From assembly GCF_015767435.1 (NCBI RefSeq), contig NZ_JADWOV010000207.1, forward strand, positions 1 to 61,584: a DNA stretch of 61,584 nt, read 5' to 3'. The position numbers and the translations under genes were made by a program. Numbering within the stretch: the first letter of the stretch is position 1; each line of letters starts with the position of its first letter. This DNA comes from Polaribacter sp. BAL334 (GTDB taxonomy: Bacteria; Bacteroidota; Bacteroidia; Flavobacteriales; Flavobacteriaceae). Under the pieces are notes generated by a model. It was not told where the DNA came from and did not search any database. It saw nothing but the letters and a program-made list of their open reading frames with translations. This document shows positions 18,950 to 26,463 of this stretch, in pieces.

Positions 18950-18995
18950 GGAATTTTTCTAATACTTGTTCTTAAAAATATCTAAACTTAAAAGA

Positions 18996-20117
18996 ATGAA
19001 TCTAAAAAAAATATTTTTATTGTTTAACCTTTTGACGGTAATTACTTTATTCAATTGCACTAAAACTGATAAAATTAATGAATCTGATTATTATGAAATA
19101 AACGCAATTATCAAAGGAGTTAAAGAAAACTCAAAAGTTGTATTACTTAACTATGATGAAAAAAAGGTAATTGATTCTACAATTATCAAACAAGGGAAAT
19201 TTTATTTCAAGGGAAAAATAGAATTCCCTTTTGAAGCTGCTATTTCAATTGATGATGAATGGTTAATGATACCATTTTGGGTTGAACAAGGAGAAATTTC
19301 CATTAGTACTGATAAGCAAACTTTAAAAAAATCTAATTTAGGATATCATGAATTTATAAAAGGAGGTGAAATTAATGATATGAATCTGAAGTTCAATAAA
19401 TATATTGAGCCTTCACAGGTTAAAAAGGGATTGAAATATAAGGAAATGAAAGAAGGTGTCATTTCAGAAAAAGAATTTCAAAATCAAATTGACACCATAT
19501 TCAAAAATGTGAATGCTTTTTTTAAGAATGATTCAAATGCAAATAATTATTTTTCTTTATCTCAAATGATTAATTACAGAGAAGGAATTCCCAAAAAAGA
19601 TTTGAAGATTTATTATAATAAATTATCCCAAAAATTGAAAGACTCGCCAAAAGGAAAAGCATTGTATGATTATTTTACCTACGATGGCGTGAAAGTTGGT
19701 GAAATAGCTCCAGAAATTATTGCTAAAAATGTAAATAGAAAAGAAATCAGTTTAAAAGATTATAGGGGAAATTATGTTTTATTAGATTTTTGGGCTTCTT
19801 GGTGCATGCCTTGTATTGAGGAAATAAAAACAACTTTGCCAATTTTATATAAAAAATACCAATCTGATAATTTTAAGATTATTAGTTTTTCAACTGACAA
19901 TGATACTGAATCTTGGATTAAAAAAAGTAATGAATTAAAAATGGCTTGGGATAATATTTCAAACAATATTAAAGCAAATATAAATTCTGTTGCTATTAAA
20001 TACGGAGTGAAAGTTTTGCCAACAAGATTTTTAATAGATCCAAATGGAATTGTAATTAAAAGATTTACCAATGAAGAAGATTTATTGATAGAAGTTGAAA
20101 AAGTAATGAATAAATAA
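18996..20117 (+). CDS. TlpA-like thioredoxin-fold lipoprotein 1 (with DUF4369-like N-domain)
   Basis: A 373-residue lipoprotein: its signal sequence ends at Cys21 (ITLFNC). The N-terminal ~100 residues form a beta-rich DUF4369-like domain, then a helical linker, then a C-terminal thioredoxin domain with WASWCMPC (Cys270 and Cys273). Such proteins reduce or exchange disulfides in the periplasm. It is a close paralogue of the third gene of the array (21627); long stretches such as INESDYYEINA are shared. An upstream in-frame TTG (18966) would spoil the signal peptide and follows the promoter too closely, so the ATG at 18996 is preferred. It is the first gene of the array. Confidence 0.88.
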   Translation: MNLKKIFLLFNLLTVITLFNCTKTDKINESDYYEINAIIKGVKENSKVVLLNYDEKKVIDSTIIKQGKFYFKGKIEFPFEAAISIDDEWLMIPFWVEQGEISISTDKQTLKKSNLGYHEFIKGGEINDMNLKFNKYIEPSQVKKGLKYKEMKEGVISEKEFQNQIDTIFKNVNAFFKNDSNANNYFSLSQMINYREGIPKKDLKIYYNKLSQKLKDSPKGKALYDYFTYDGVKVGEIAPEIIAKNVNRKEISLKDYRGNYVLLDFWASWCMPCIEEIKTTLPILYKKYQSDNFKIISFSTDNDTESWIKKSNELKMAWDNISNNIKANINSVAIKYGVKVLPTRFLIDPNGIVIKRFTNEEDLLIEVEKVMNK

Positions 20118-20148
20118 AACTTATTCTTAACCTATTTTACATAAACTT

Positions 20149-21600
20149 ATGAAAAAAGTTATATCAATAATATCCTTGTTAATTTTAATTTCTTGTGATA
20201 AAACAGAGAGCAAAATTAAAAAAGCAATATCAGATAAAATAACCCTAATTATTAAGAATGACCTCAATATCAAAACAAATATAGGTTCAGGAGTTAACAG
20301 AAAAAATTTTGATAGAATTGATATTGATATTGAGAAGAAATTAGATACTATTAATATTGATGCTCTTTCAAATTTAAAACTATACATAAAAAATCAAAAC
20401 ACATTTACAACTGTTTTATGTAAAAGTGGAGATACTTTACTAATAAACATCTATGATAATGACACTAAAATTCAGTTTAAGAATACAGTTTTAAAAAAAT
20501 ATGATACTCTTTCTCTTGAGGATATTTACAAACTTAATTCAAAAGACCTTATAATAAATCATAATAAACTTTACGAAAAGTTTATGAAGGTTGATGAATC
20601 CTCAAATAGAATAACGCCAAATTATCAAGAAATAAAATCAGATATTGTTGCATTTAGAAAACTAGACGAATCCTCTGAAAAAAAGTTTTACAGAAAAAAA
20701 CAAATACTGAAAAATATTTTTGATAAAAATTTAATAAGCAGCGTAAATTATGATCATGAATTATCTCAATTAAATTTCAAATATTTCTTGTCAATTGTAG
20801 AAAGTTATAATGCAAGTGATGATGCCTATTTTTTAAATAAAATCAAAAACATATTTTTTGAAAGTAATTTAGCTTTTAATGATCCATTTGTATCTTATGG
20901 TTTTTTAAATGTTTTTATAAGTCAAATAATTTACAAAGAAGAAAATAATGGAATCGTAAACTTTAGTAAAGTATATGATCTACTTCCTACTTATTTTGAA
21001 GCAAATCCACTAAAATTATTTCGAGAATTTTGTTTGCATCAAATGACTGAACAAAAAGAAAGCTCCGAAATTGTTTTAAATTATCTAAATAGCTATAAAA
21101 ATGAATATGACGAAAATTCTTTTACAACATTTTTTGAAAAGAAATATTTAACAAAAGAAAAACAACTAAGCGTTTCTTCAAATTTAGTGGAATTGATTGA
21201 TGATAAATCAAATAGAATCTCACTTGATGAACTTATAAAAAAGCATCAGGGAAATTTAGTTTATGTTGATTTTTGGGCGAGTTGGTGTGCCCCTTGTAGA
21301 GCAGAAATGCCAAGTTCAAAAAAATTACAAAATGAATTTAAAGACTCTAAAATTAAATTTATTTACATTTCAATTGATACTGATAAAAATAAATGGGAAA
21401 AAGCATTTAAAGAAGAATTGATAACGGAAAATAATTTTTTTGCGCTCAATTATCCAAAAGCTGATTTTTACAATAATTTTAATTTGAAAACCATTCCAAG
21501 ATATATCATATTTGATGCAAAAGGAAATTTAATTTATGAGAATGCACCAAGACCAAGTGACAAAAGATTGAAAGAAATTATTTTAGAAAATTTGAACTGA
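20149..21600 (+). CDS. TlpA-like thioredoxin-fold lipoprotein 2
   Basis: A 483-residue lipoprotein (signal ending ILISC, Cys16). The first ~330 residues are largely helical and of no family I recognise. The C-terminal thioredoxin domain has FWASWCAPC with Cys380 and Cys383, and the cis-Pro region is LKTIPRYIIF. It begins 31 bases after the first TlpA gene, in the same operon. The end of the domain (IPRY-I-D, then NAP-PS) is matched by the relic at 24168-24326, so that relic comes from a paralogue of this gene rather than of the two DUF4369 types. Confidence 0.87.
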   Translation: MKKVISIISLLILISCDKTESKIKKAISDKITLIIKNDLNIKTNIGSGVNRKNFDRIDIDIEKKLDTINIDALSNLKLYIKNQNTFTTVLCKSGDTLLINIYDNDTKIQFKNTVLKKYDTLSLEDIYKLNSKDLIINHNKLYEKFMKVDESSNRITPNYQEIKSDIVAFRKLDESSEKKFYRKKQILKNIFDKNLISSVNYDHELSQLNFKYFLSIVESYNASDDAYFLNKIKNIFFESNLAFNDPFVSYGFLNVFISQIIYKEENNGIVNFSKVYDLLPTYFEANPLKLFREFCLHQMTEQKESSEIVLNYLNSYKNEYDENSFTTFFEKKYLTKEKQLSVSSNLVELIDDKSNRISLDELIKKHQGNLVYVDFWASWCAPCRAEMPSSKKLQNEFKDSKIKFIYISIDTDKNKWEKAFKEELITENNFFALNYPKADFYNNFNLKTIPRYIIFDAKGNLIYENAPRPSDKRLKEIILENLN

Positions 21601-21626
21601 TTAATACATTATAATCCTCATTAATT

Positions 21627-22748
21627 ATGACATATAAAAAAATATATTTCCTGATTTTTTCAATAATATTTTTAGTTTTTATCAATTGCACTAAAAATGA
21701 TAAAATTAATGAATCTGATTATTATGAAATAAATGCAACAATCAAAGGAGTTAAAGAAAACTCAAAAGTATTGCTATATAATTATGAAAAAGAAGAAGTA
21801 ATCGATTCTACAATTGTAAATCAGGGAAAATTTAATTTTAAAGGGGAATTAGAATTTCCTTTTCAAGCTGGAATTATGATTGATGATGGCGAAAAAATAC
21901 TCATAGGTTTATGGGCTGAAGAAGGAGAAATAATAATTGAAACAGATATTGAAACAATTAAAGAAAATCAATTTAAAACCAATGATTTTGTAATAGGAAA
22001 TGAAATAAATCCTTTGAATCTTTCTTATCAAAATCTTTTAAAAAAGCTTTATGCTAAAAGAAATGAAAAATATCAGCAAATGAAAAACGGAATCATTTCT
22101 GAGAAAGATTTTCAAAAATATAAAGATTCAATTTTAACAATTACATATAACTTTTTTAATGATAAATCAAATGCAGATAATTATTTCTCTTTATCTCAAA
22201 TGATCTATTTTAAAGAAGGTATCTCTAAAAAAGATTTGAAAAATTACTATGATAAATTATCTCAAAAATTGAAAGACTCTCCAAAAGGAAAAGCATTGTA
22301 TGATTATTTTACATTTGAAGGAGTAAAAGTTGGCGAAATTGCACCAGAAATTATTGCTAAAAATGTAAATGGAAAAGTAATCAGTTTAAAAGATTATAGA
22401 GGAAATTATGTGCTTTTAGATTTTTGGGCTTCTTGGTGCAAGCCTTGTATTGAAGAAATAAAAACCACTTTGCCAGTTTTACAAAAGAAATATCAAGCTG
22501 ATAATTTTAAAATCGTCAGTTTTTCATTTGATGTTGATGAAAAATCTTGGCTAAAATCAAGTACAGATTTACAAATTGACTGGATTAATATTTCCGATAA
22601 TAAAAAATTATCCACAAGTTCAGTTGCATTCAAATATGGAGTAAGTGAAATTCCTAGCAGTTTTCTAATTAGCCCAGATGGAATCGTTTTGAAAAGGTTT
22701 CAATATGGTGAGGATTTATTGAAAGGAGTTGAGAAAGTAATTAAATAA
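21627..22748 (+). CDS. TlpA-like thioredoxin-fold lipoprotein 3 (with DUF4369-like N-domain)
   Basis: A 373-residue lipoprotein with lipobox Cys21 (LVFINC), a DUF4369-like N-domain, and a thioredoxin domain with WASWCKPC (Cys271 and Cys274). Protein and DNA identity with lipoprotein 1 is very high in several blocks, for example around KLKDSPKGKALYDYFT and GNYVLLDFWASWC. This points to a recent duplication with gene 2 lying between the copies. The X-X residues of the CxxC differ (MP in 1, KP here), which usually tunes redox potential. It starts 26 bases after gene 2. Confidence 0.88.
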   Translation: MTYKKIYFLIFSIIFLVFINCTKNDKINESDYYEINATIKGVKENSKVLLYNYEKEEVIDSTIVNQGKFNFKGELEFPFQAGIMIDDGEKILIGLWAEEGEIIIETDIETIKENQFKTNDFVIGNEINPLNLSYQNLLKKLYAKRNEKYQQMKNGIISEKDFQKYKDSILTITYNFFNDKSNADNYFSLSQMIYFKEGISKKDLKNYYDKLSQKLKDSPKGKALYDYFTFEGVKVGEIAPEIIAKNVNGKVISLKDYRGNYVLLDFWASWCKPCIEEIKTTLPVLQKKYQADNFKIVSFSFDVDEKSWLKSSTDLQIDWINISDNKKLSTSSVAFKYGVSEIPSSFLISPDGIVLKRFQYGEDLLKGVEKVIK

Positions 22749-22769
22749 ATATAACCCAAATTAGATTTT

Positions 22770-24152
22770 ATGAATATTTCATCAAGAATTTTAATACAAA
22801 TAAGTGTAATTATTTTTTTTATTAGTTGTAAGAAAAAGGAGGTTTCTAAATCAATAAATACAAATTATGTACGTGTAAGTTTACAAAATCAGATAAATAC
22901 TGATTTTGAGTTCGATTCAAGGGCAACAGATTTCCTTATGTTTTCATATAAAGAAAAATACCCAAAATATTACAATGAATTAATTAAGAGATCATATAAT
23001 ATTCCAAAATTAGACTCATTTAATATAGTATCTTATTCTTTCCAAAAAGGAAAATTGCTTTATGACCTATTGCAAAACAACTATTTTGAAAATGAAGCTG
23101 ATAAAATAAATTTTCAATATTATATAAATGACACCATTAAAATGATTGAAAAAACATTTAATCATCAAGTTAATGCCGTTTCAGGTTTCAAAGATGGAAA
23201 ACAGGTCATCATTTTAGATACTCAAAACAACAATAATTATGGAGATGATGAAATTGTTGTTTTTGATGAAAAATTTGATTTTAATAATGCCGAAAAACTA
23301 AACGACTTGCCAATAAGAAGTTTTAATTATGAAATAGCAAGTTATGATACTATCGTAAATTTCAAAAGAAAATTACAAATTTTACCTTCTCCTAATCATC
23401 CATATTCTCGTTTTTTTATTAATTCAGAACTATTTAAAAAATACGCTTTATTGATAAAGATTAAAGATTACTGGAAAGGGAAAATTAATATTAAAAACAC
23501 AGATTATGAAATTGCAATACAAGGAGAAAATAAATTTTATAATAATATAATTTTATTTAGACCAGATTCTCTGAAAAATAAAAATATAGGAAAAGCTTAC
23601 AATAGAAATTTCATCTACAATTTTAATGATACTATTAAAATCTCTAATAATTTATATAAAATTGATAGTATCTATGATGATATGTCTATGTTAAAATTAA
23701 AAAAACTAACAATAAACACCCCTTTTTACAGCTATAGACTTGGTTATACTATCAAAAACTTTAAATTGAAAAGTTTTGATGATAAAGAGCATAAAATAAA
23801 TGAATTATTAGGCAAAAAATATACCCTTCTCGATTTTTGGGGAACTTGGTGCTCACCTTGTAAAGAGTTAACTCCTAGTTTGGTTAAGCTAAATAAAGAA
23901 TTAGGTTATAAAGTTAATATAATAGGAGTTTCCTTTAATAGTCCTTTACAAGATTCTAAAAAATATGTTTCGGATAATAATAATATGAATTGGCAACATA
24001 CTTATAGTAAAGACAGAGTTGGGATTATAAGGGATTTAAATATTGTTAGTTATCCTACTTTTATATTATTAGATAGTAAAAGGAAAATTTTATATAGAGG
24101 TACTGGAAAAGATGCTTTGGATTATATTGAAAAGTTTATTTTAGAAAATTAA
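22770..24152 (+). CDS. TlpA-like thioredoxin-fold lipoprotein 4
   Basis: A 460-residue lipoprotein (signal ending IFFISC). Its N-terminal ~310 residues are unlike those of the other three and belong to no family I recognise. The C-terminal thioredoxin domain has FWGTWCSPC (Cys361 and Cys364) and the cis-Pro region is IVSYPTFILL. It starts 21 bases after gene 3 and appears to close the intact operon. The differing N-domains across the array suggest different partners or substrates for each redox domain (inference). Confidence 0.86.
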   Translation: MNISSRILIQISVIIFFISCKKKEVSKSINTNYVRVSLQNQINTDFEFDSRATDFLMFSYKEKYPKYYNELIKRSYNIPKLDSFNIVSYSFQKGKLLYDLLQNNYFENEADKINFQYYINDTIKMIEKTFNHQVNAVSGFKDGKQVIILDTQNNNNYGDDEIVVFDEKFDFNNAEKLNDLPIRSFNYEIASYDTIVNFKRKLQILPSPNHPYSRFFINSELFKKYALLIKIKDYWKGKINIKNTDYEIAIQGENKFYNNIILFRPDSLKNKNIGKAYNRNFIYNFNDTIKISNNLYKIDSIYDDMSMLKLKKLTINTPFYSYRLGYTIKNFKLKSFDDKEHKINELLGKKYTLLDFWGTWCSPCKELTPSLVKLNKELGYKVNIIGVSFNSPLQDSKKYVSDNNNMNWQHTYSKDRVGIIRDLNIVSYPTFILLDSKRKILYRGTGKDALDYIEKFILEN

Positions 24153-24167
24153 ATATTAATTGATTGA

Positions 24168-24326
24168 AAGAAATCTAATTTGATTAAATTTTTAAACCTA
24201 AAAAGTAGTTTTGGAATTTCCATTCCAAGATACGTAATCCTTGATGAAAATAACAAAATCATTGACAACAATGCTCCAAAACCATCACATAAAGATTTTG
24301 AAATGATTGTTAAAAAAATAAATTAA
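24168..24326 (+). pseudogene. 3' relic of a fifth TlpA-like gene
   Basis: An open stretch of 52 codons ending at TAA (24324-24326) encodes FGISIPRYVILDENNKII, then NNAPKPS and a short helical tail. This matches the last part of lipoprotein 2 (IPRYIIFD, then ENAPRPSDK). There is no CxxC motif, no signal sequence and no start codon at a sensible place; an in-frame TGA precedes it at 24165-24167. It is best read as the truncated remains of another array member. Confidence 0.8.
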
Positions 24327-24360
24327 ACAATATCTATTTTTAAAAATCCCTTCATAAAAC

Positions 24361-24389
24361 TTGCTCTCTGACGAATATTTTTAAATTTG
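24361..24389 (+). promoter_or_regulatory. promoter of the DUF3078 gene at 24411
   Basis: TTG at 24361-24363, 18 bases, TAAATTTG at 24382-24389: a full Bacteroidota promoter match placed 22 bases before the ATG. It separates this gene from the TlpA array transcript. Confidence 0.65.
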
Positions 24390-24410
24390 TAATTTTAAAA
24401 CTCTAAAAAA

Positions 24411-25331
24411 ATGAAAAAAATTACACTTTTTATATTATTGGTTTTTGTAGGATTTTCTTTTTCTCATGCCCAAACAACAGATGAACTCAAAAAAGAATTG
24501 TCATCAAAAAAAGATTCTATTGCTGCATTGCAATCCAAAGCAGATCAACTTCAAAAACAAATTGACGCACTTCCGGGTTGGAGAAAAGGGGCTTTTGGTA
24601 CAATAGGTGCAAGTTTTTCTGGTTTTAACAATTGGTATTCTAGAAACGCCCCAAATGCATCTGCAGGAAATATTGGAGTGACTGTAAATGGTTTTGCCAA
24701 TTTGATTGAAGAAAAATTCTTTTGGAGAAATTCTGGAGGCATCAATTTGGGTTGGGTAAAATTGGATGACAAAGCAATAGTTGGCGATGAAGGTTTTGAG
24801 ACAGCCACTGATGTTTTTACCATCACTTCTTTATACGGAAGAAGAATTAATGAAAAATGGGCCCTTTCTGCATTGACAGAATACAGAACAACCTTGATTG
24901 ATAATTTTAACAATCCTGGATTTTTAGATTTTGGGGTTGGTTTTACATGGACACCAACTGAAAGATTGGTGGTTGTGATGCATCCTGGAAACTACAATTT
25001 TGTGTTTAGCAAAGGGGATGCTAATTTCCAATCTTCTCCAGGAGCAAAATTGGTAGCTGATTATACAGCGTCTTACTACAAATTAAACGTAAAATCAAAT
25101 GTATCGATTTTTACAAGTTATAATAACAGTAACTTATCCAACTGGAACTGGACAAATTCTTTTTCATACACTTTATGGAAAAAAATTGGTGTTGGTTTTG
25201 AATTTGGTTTGCGAAACAACAAACAAGAAGCACTCAACAATGCGCTTATTACAAATCCGATTGCCACTTTTGATACTGCTGATAACAAAATCCAAAATTA
25301 TTGGCTTGTTGGTTTGAGTTATGCGTTTTAA
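24411..25331 (+). CDS. DUF3078 outer-membrane beta-barrel-like protein, second copy
   Basis: A 306-residue protein with a signal peptide (to FSHAQ), then a short coiled-coil-like segment (ELKKELSSKKDSIAALQSK, about residues 25-52), then a beta-barrel-like DUF3078 region ending in an aromatic strand (LVGLSYAF). The coiled coil is absent from the paralogue at 15800. The pattern FNNWYSRNAPNASAGNIGVTVNG corresponds to the first strand block of that paralogue. It has its own promoter, and a strong hairpin terminator follows at 25351-25378. Confidence 0.87.
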   Translation: MKKITLFILLVFVGFSFSHAQTTDELKKELSSKKDSIAALQSKADQLQKQIDALPGWRKGAFGTIGASFSGFNNWYSRNAPNASAGNIGVTVNGFANLIEEKFFWRNSGGINLGWVKLDDKAIVGDEGFETATDVFTITSLYGRRINEKWALSALTEYRTTLIDNFNNPGFLDFGVGFTWTPTERLVVVMHPGNYNFVFSKGDANFQSSPGAKLVADYTASYYKLNVKSNVSIFTSYNNSNLSNWNWTNSFSYTLWKKIGVGFEFGLRNNKQEALNNALITNPIATFDTADNKIQNYWLVGLSYAF

Positions 25332-25350
25332 GAAAAAATAAAAAATCCAA

Positions 25351-25378
25351 AAACCTTATCATTCAATTGATAAGGTTT
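25351..25378 (+). terminator. terminator after the second DUF3078 gene
   Basis: Arms AAACCTTATCA and TGATAAGGTTT (perfect, 11 bases) around a six-base loop, flanked by an A-run upstream and T residues downstream. Confidence 0.9.
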
Positions 25379-25379
25379 T

Positions 25380-25387
25380 TATCTTTG
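25380..25387 (+). promoter_or_regulatory. probable -7 box of the HupE/UreJ gene
   Basis: TATCTTTG matches TAnnTTTG and lies 24 bases before the ATG, directly after the terminator. The -33 position falls inside the terminator hairpin and has no TTG at the usual spacing. Confidence 0.4.
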
Positions 25388-25410
25388 AGCCACTTTAAAA
25401 CAACGATTTT

Positions 25411-25992
25411 ATGAACGATTTTATGCTATATCTAAAAATGGGTCTTTTTCATGTTTTGGATATAAAAGCCTATGACCACATTTTATTTTTGATAGTTTTA
25501 GCGGTTGTTTTTGGCTTTGTTGATTGGAAAAAAGTCTTTTGGTTAGTGACGCTTTTTACGATTGGTCATTCCATTTCATTGACATTGGCTGCCTTTGAAA
25601 TCATCCAAATTAAAGTTGAAATTATTGAGTTTTTAATTCCTGTGACCATTTTTATTACAGGAGTTACCAATATTTTTAATGCCAAAAAAATATCAAAAAC
25701 AAAAGACAGCGTCAATTTGTTTTTTGCGTTATTTTTTGGATTGATTCACGGTTTGGGATTTTCCAATTATTTCAGAGGAATGATTGGAAGAGAAGATGAT
25801 AAATTAGTGCCATTGGCCGAATTTGCCTTGGGAATTGAAATTGCTCAAGTCATCATTGTGCTATGTATTTTAATTCTTGGGTATGTGCTTCAAAATATGA
25901 TGAAAGTGAACAAAAGAGATTGGATTTTGGTAACTTCATCAATTGTTGTCGGATTTTCAATTCAAATGATGCTAGACAGAGTGTTTTGGTAA
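25411..25992 (+). CDS. HupE/UreJ family membrane protein
   Basis: A 193-residue protein with about six membrane helices. The family's histidine signature is present near the start (GLFHVLDIKAYDHILFL), with IGHSISL and LIHGLGFS in later helices. HupE and UreJ proteins accompany nickel hydrogenases and ureases and are thought to move nickel or cobalt. In Flavobacteriaceae such genes usually stand alone, as here, so the substrate is uncertain. No hydrogenase or urease gene is nearby. Confidence 0.85.
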   Translation: MNDFMLYLKMGLFHVLDIKAYDHILFLIVLAVVFGFVDWKKVFWLVTLFTIGHSISLTLAAFEIIQIKVEIIEFLIPVTIFITGVTNIFNAKKISKTKDSVNLFFALFFGLIHGLGFSNYFRGMIGREDDKLVPLAEFALGIEIAQVIIVLCILILGYVLQNMMKVNKRDWILVTSSIVVGFSIQMMLDRVFW

Positions 25993-26037
25993 ATTATTAA
26001 CTATTTTTACACGCAAATCTTTTTACTTTCGCTGTTG

Positions 26038-26463
26038 ATGAATGATGAAAAACAATTAAAATACGATAGAGCCTATTTAAAAATGGCACAAGAATGGGGA
26101 AAATTATCTCATTCCAAACGCAAACAAGTAGGTGCCTTAATTGTCAAAGATAGAATGATTATTTCTGACGGATTTAATGGCACTCCAACAGGTTTTGACA
26201 ATTGTTGTGAAGATGAAAATGGCGTTACAAAATGGGAAGTGTTGCATGCAGAAGCCAATGCTATTTTAAAAGTTGCTGCCTCCACACAATCCTGTAAAAA
26301 TGCTACTTTATACATTACTTTATCACCGTGTAAAGATTGCAGTAAATTAATACATCAAGCAGGCATCAAAAGAGTGGTGTATGCAAATGCGTATAAAGAT
26401 ACTTCTGGATTGGATTTTTTAGAAAAAGCAGGTGTCGAAATTAACCATTTACCTTTTTTATGA
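26038..26463 (+). CDS. deoxycytidylate (dCMP) deaminase family protein
   Basis: This zinc hydrolase deaminates dCMP to dUMP for thymidylate synthesis. The zinc site is complete: His70 and Glu72 in LHAEANAI, Cys98 and Cys101 in SPCKDC. The upstream loop DGFNGTPTGFDNCCE is typical of dCMP deaminases rather than cytosine or tRNA deaminases. From the ATG at 26038 it has 141 residues (an adjacent TTG would add one). Its stop overlaps the start of the S41 protease gene (ATGA), so the two are translationally coupled. Confidence 0.93.
   Translation: MNDEKQLKYDRAYLKMAQEWGKLSHSKRKQVGALIVKDRMIISDGFNGTPTGFDNCCEDENGVTKWEVLHAEANAILKVAASTQSCKNATLYITLSPCKDCSKLIHQAGIKRVVYANAYKDTSGLDFLEKAGVEINHLPFL

Noticed and set aside
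18787..18975. Possible small gene or RiPP-like peptide upstream of the TlpA array
   Set aside because: It has no start codon at its beginning and overlaps a full promoter (18920-18949) for lipoprotein 1. It is kept only as a low-interest finding.
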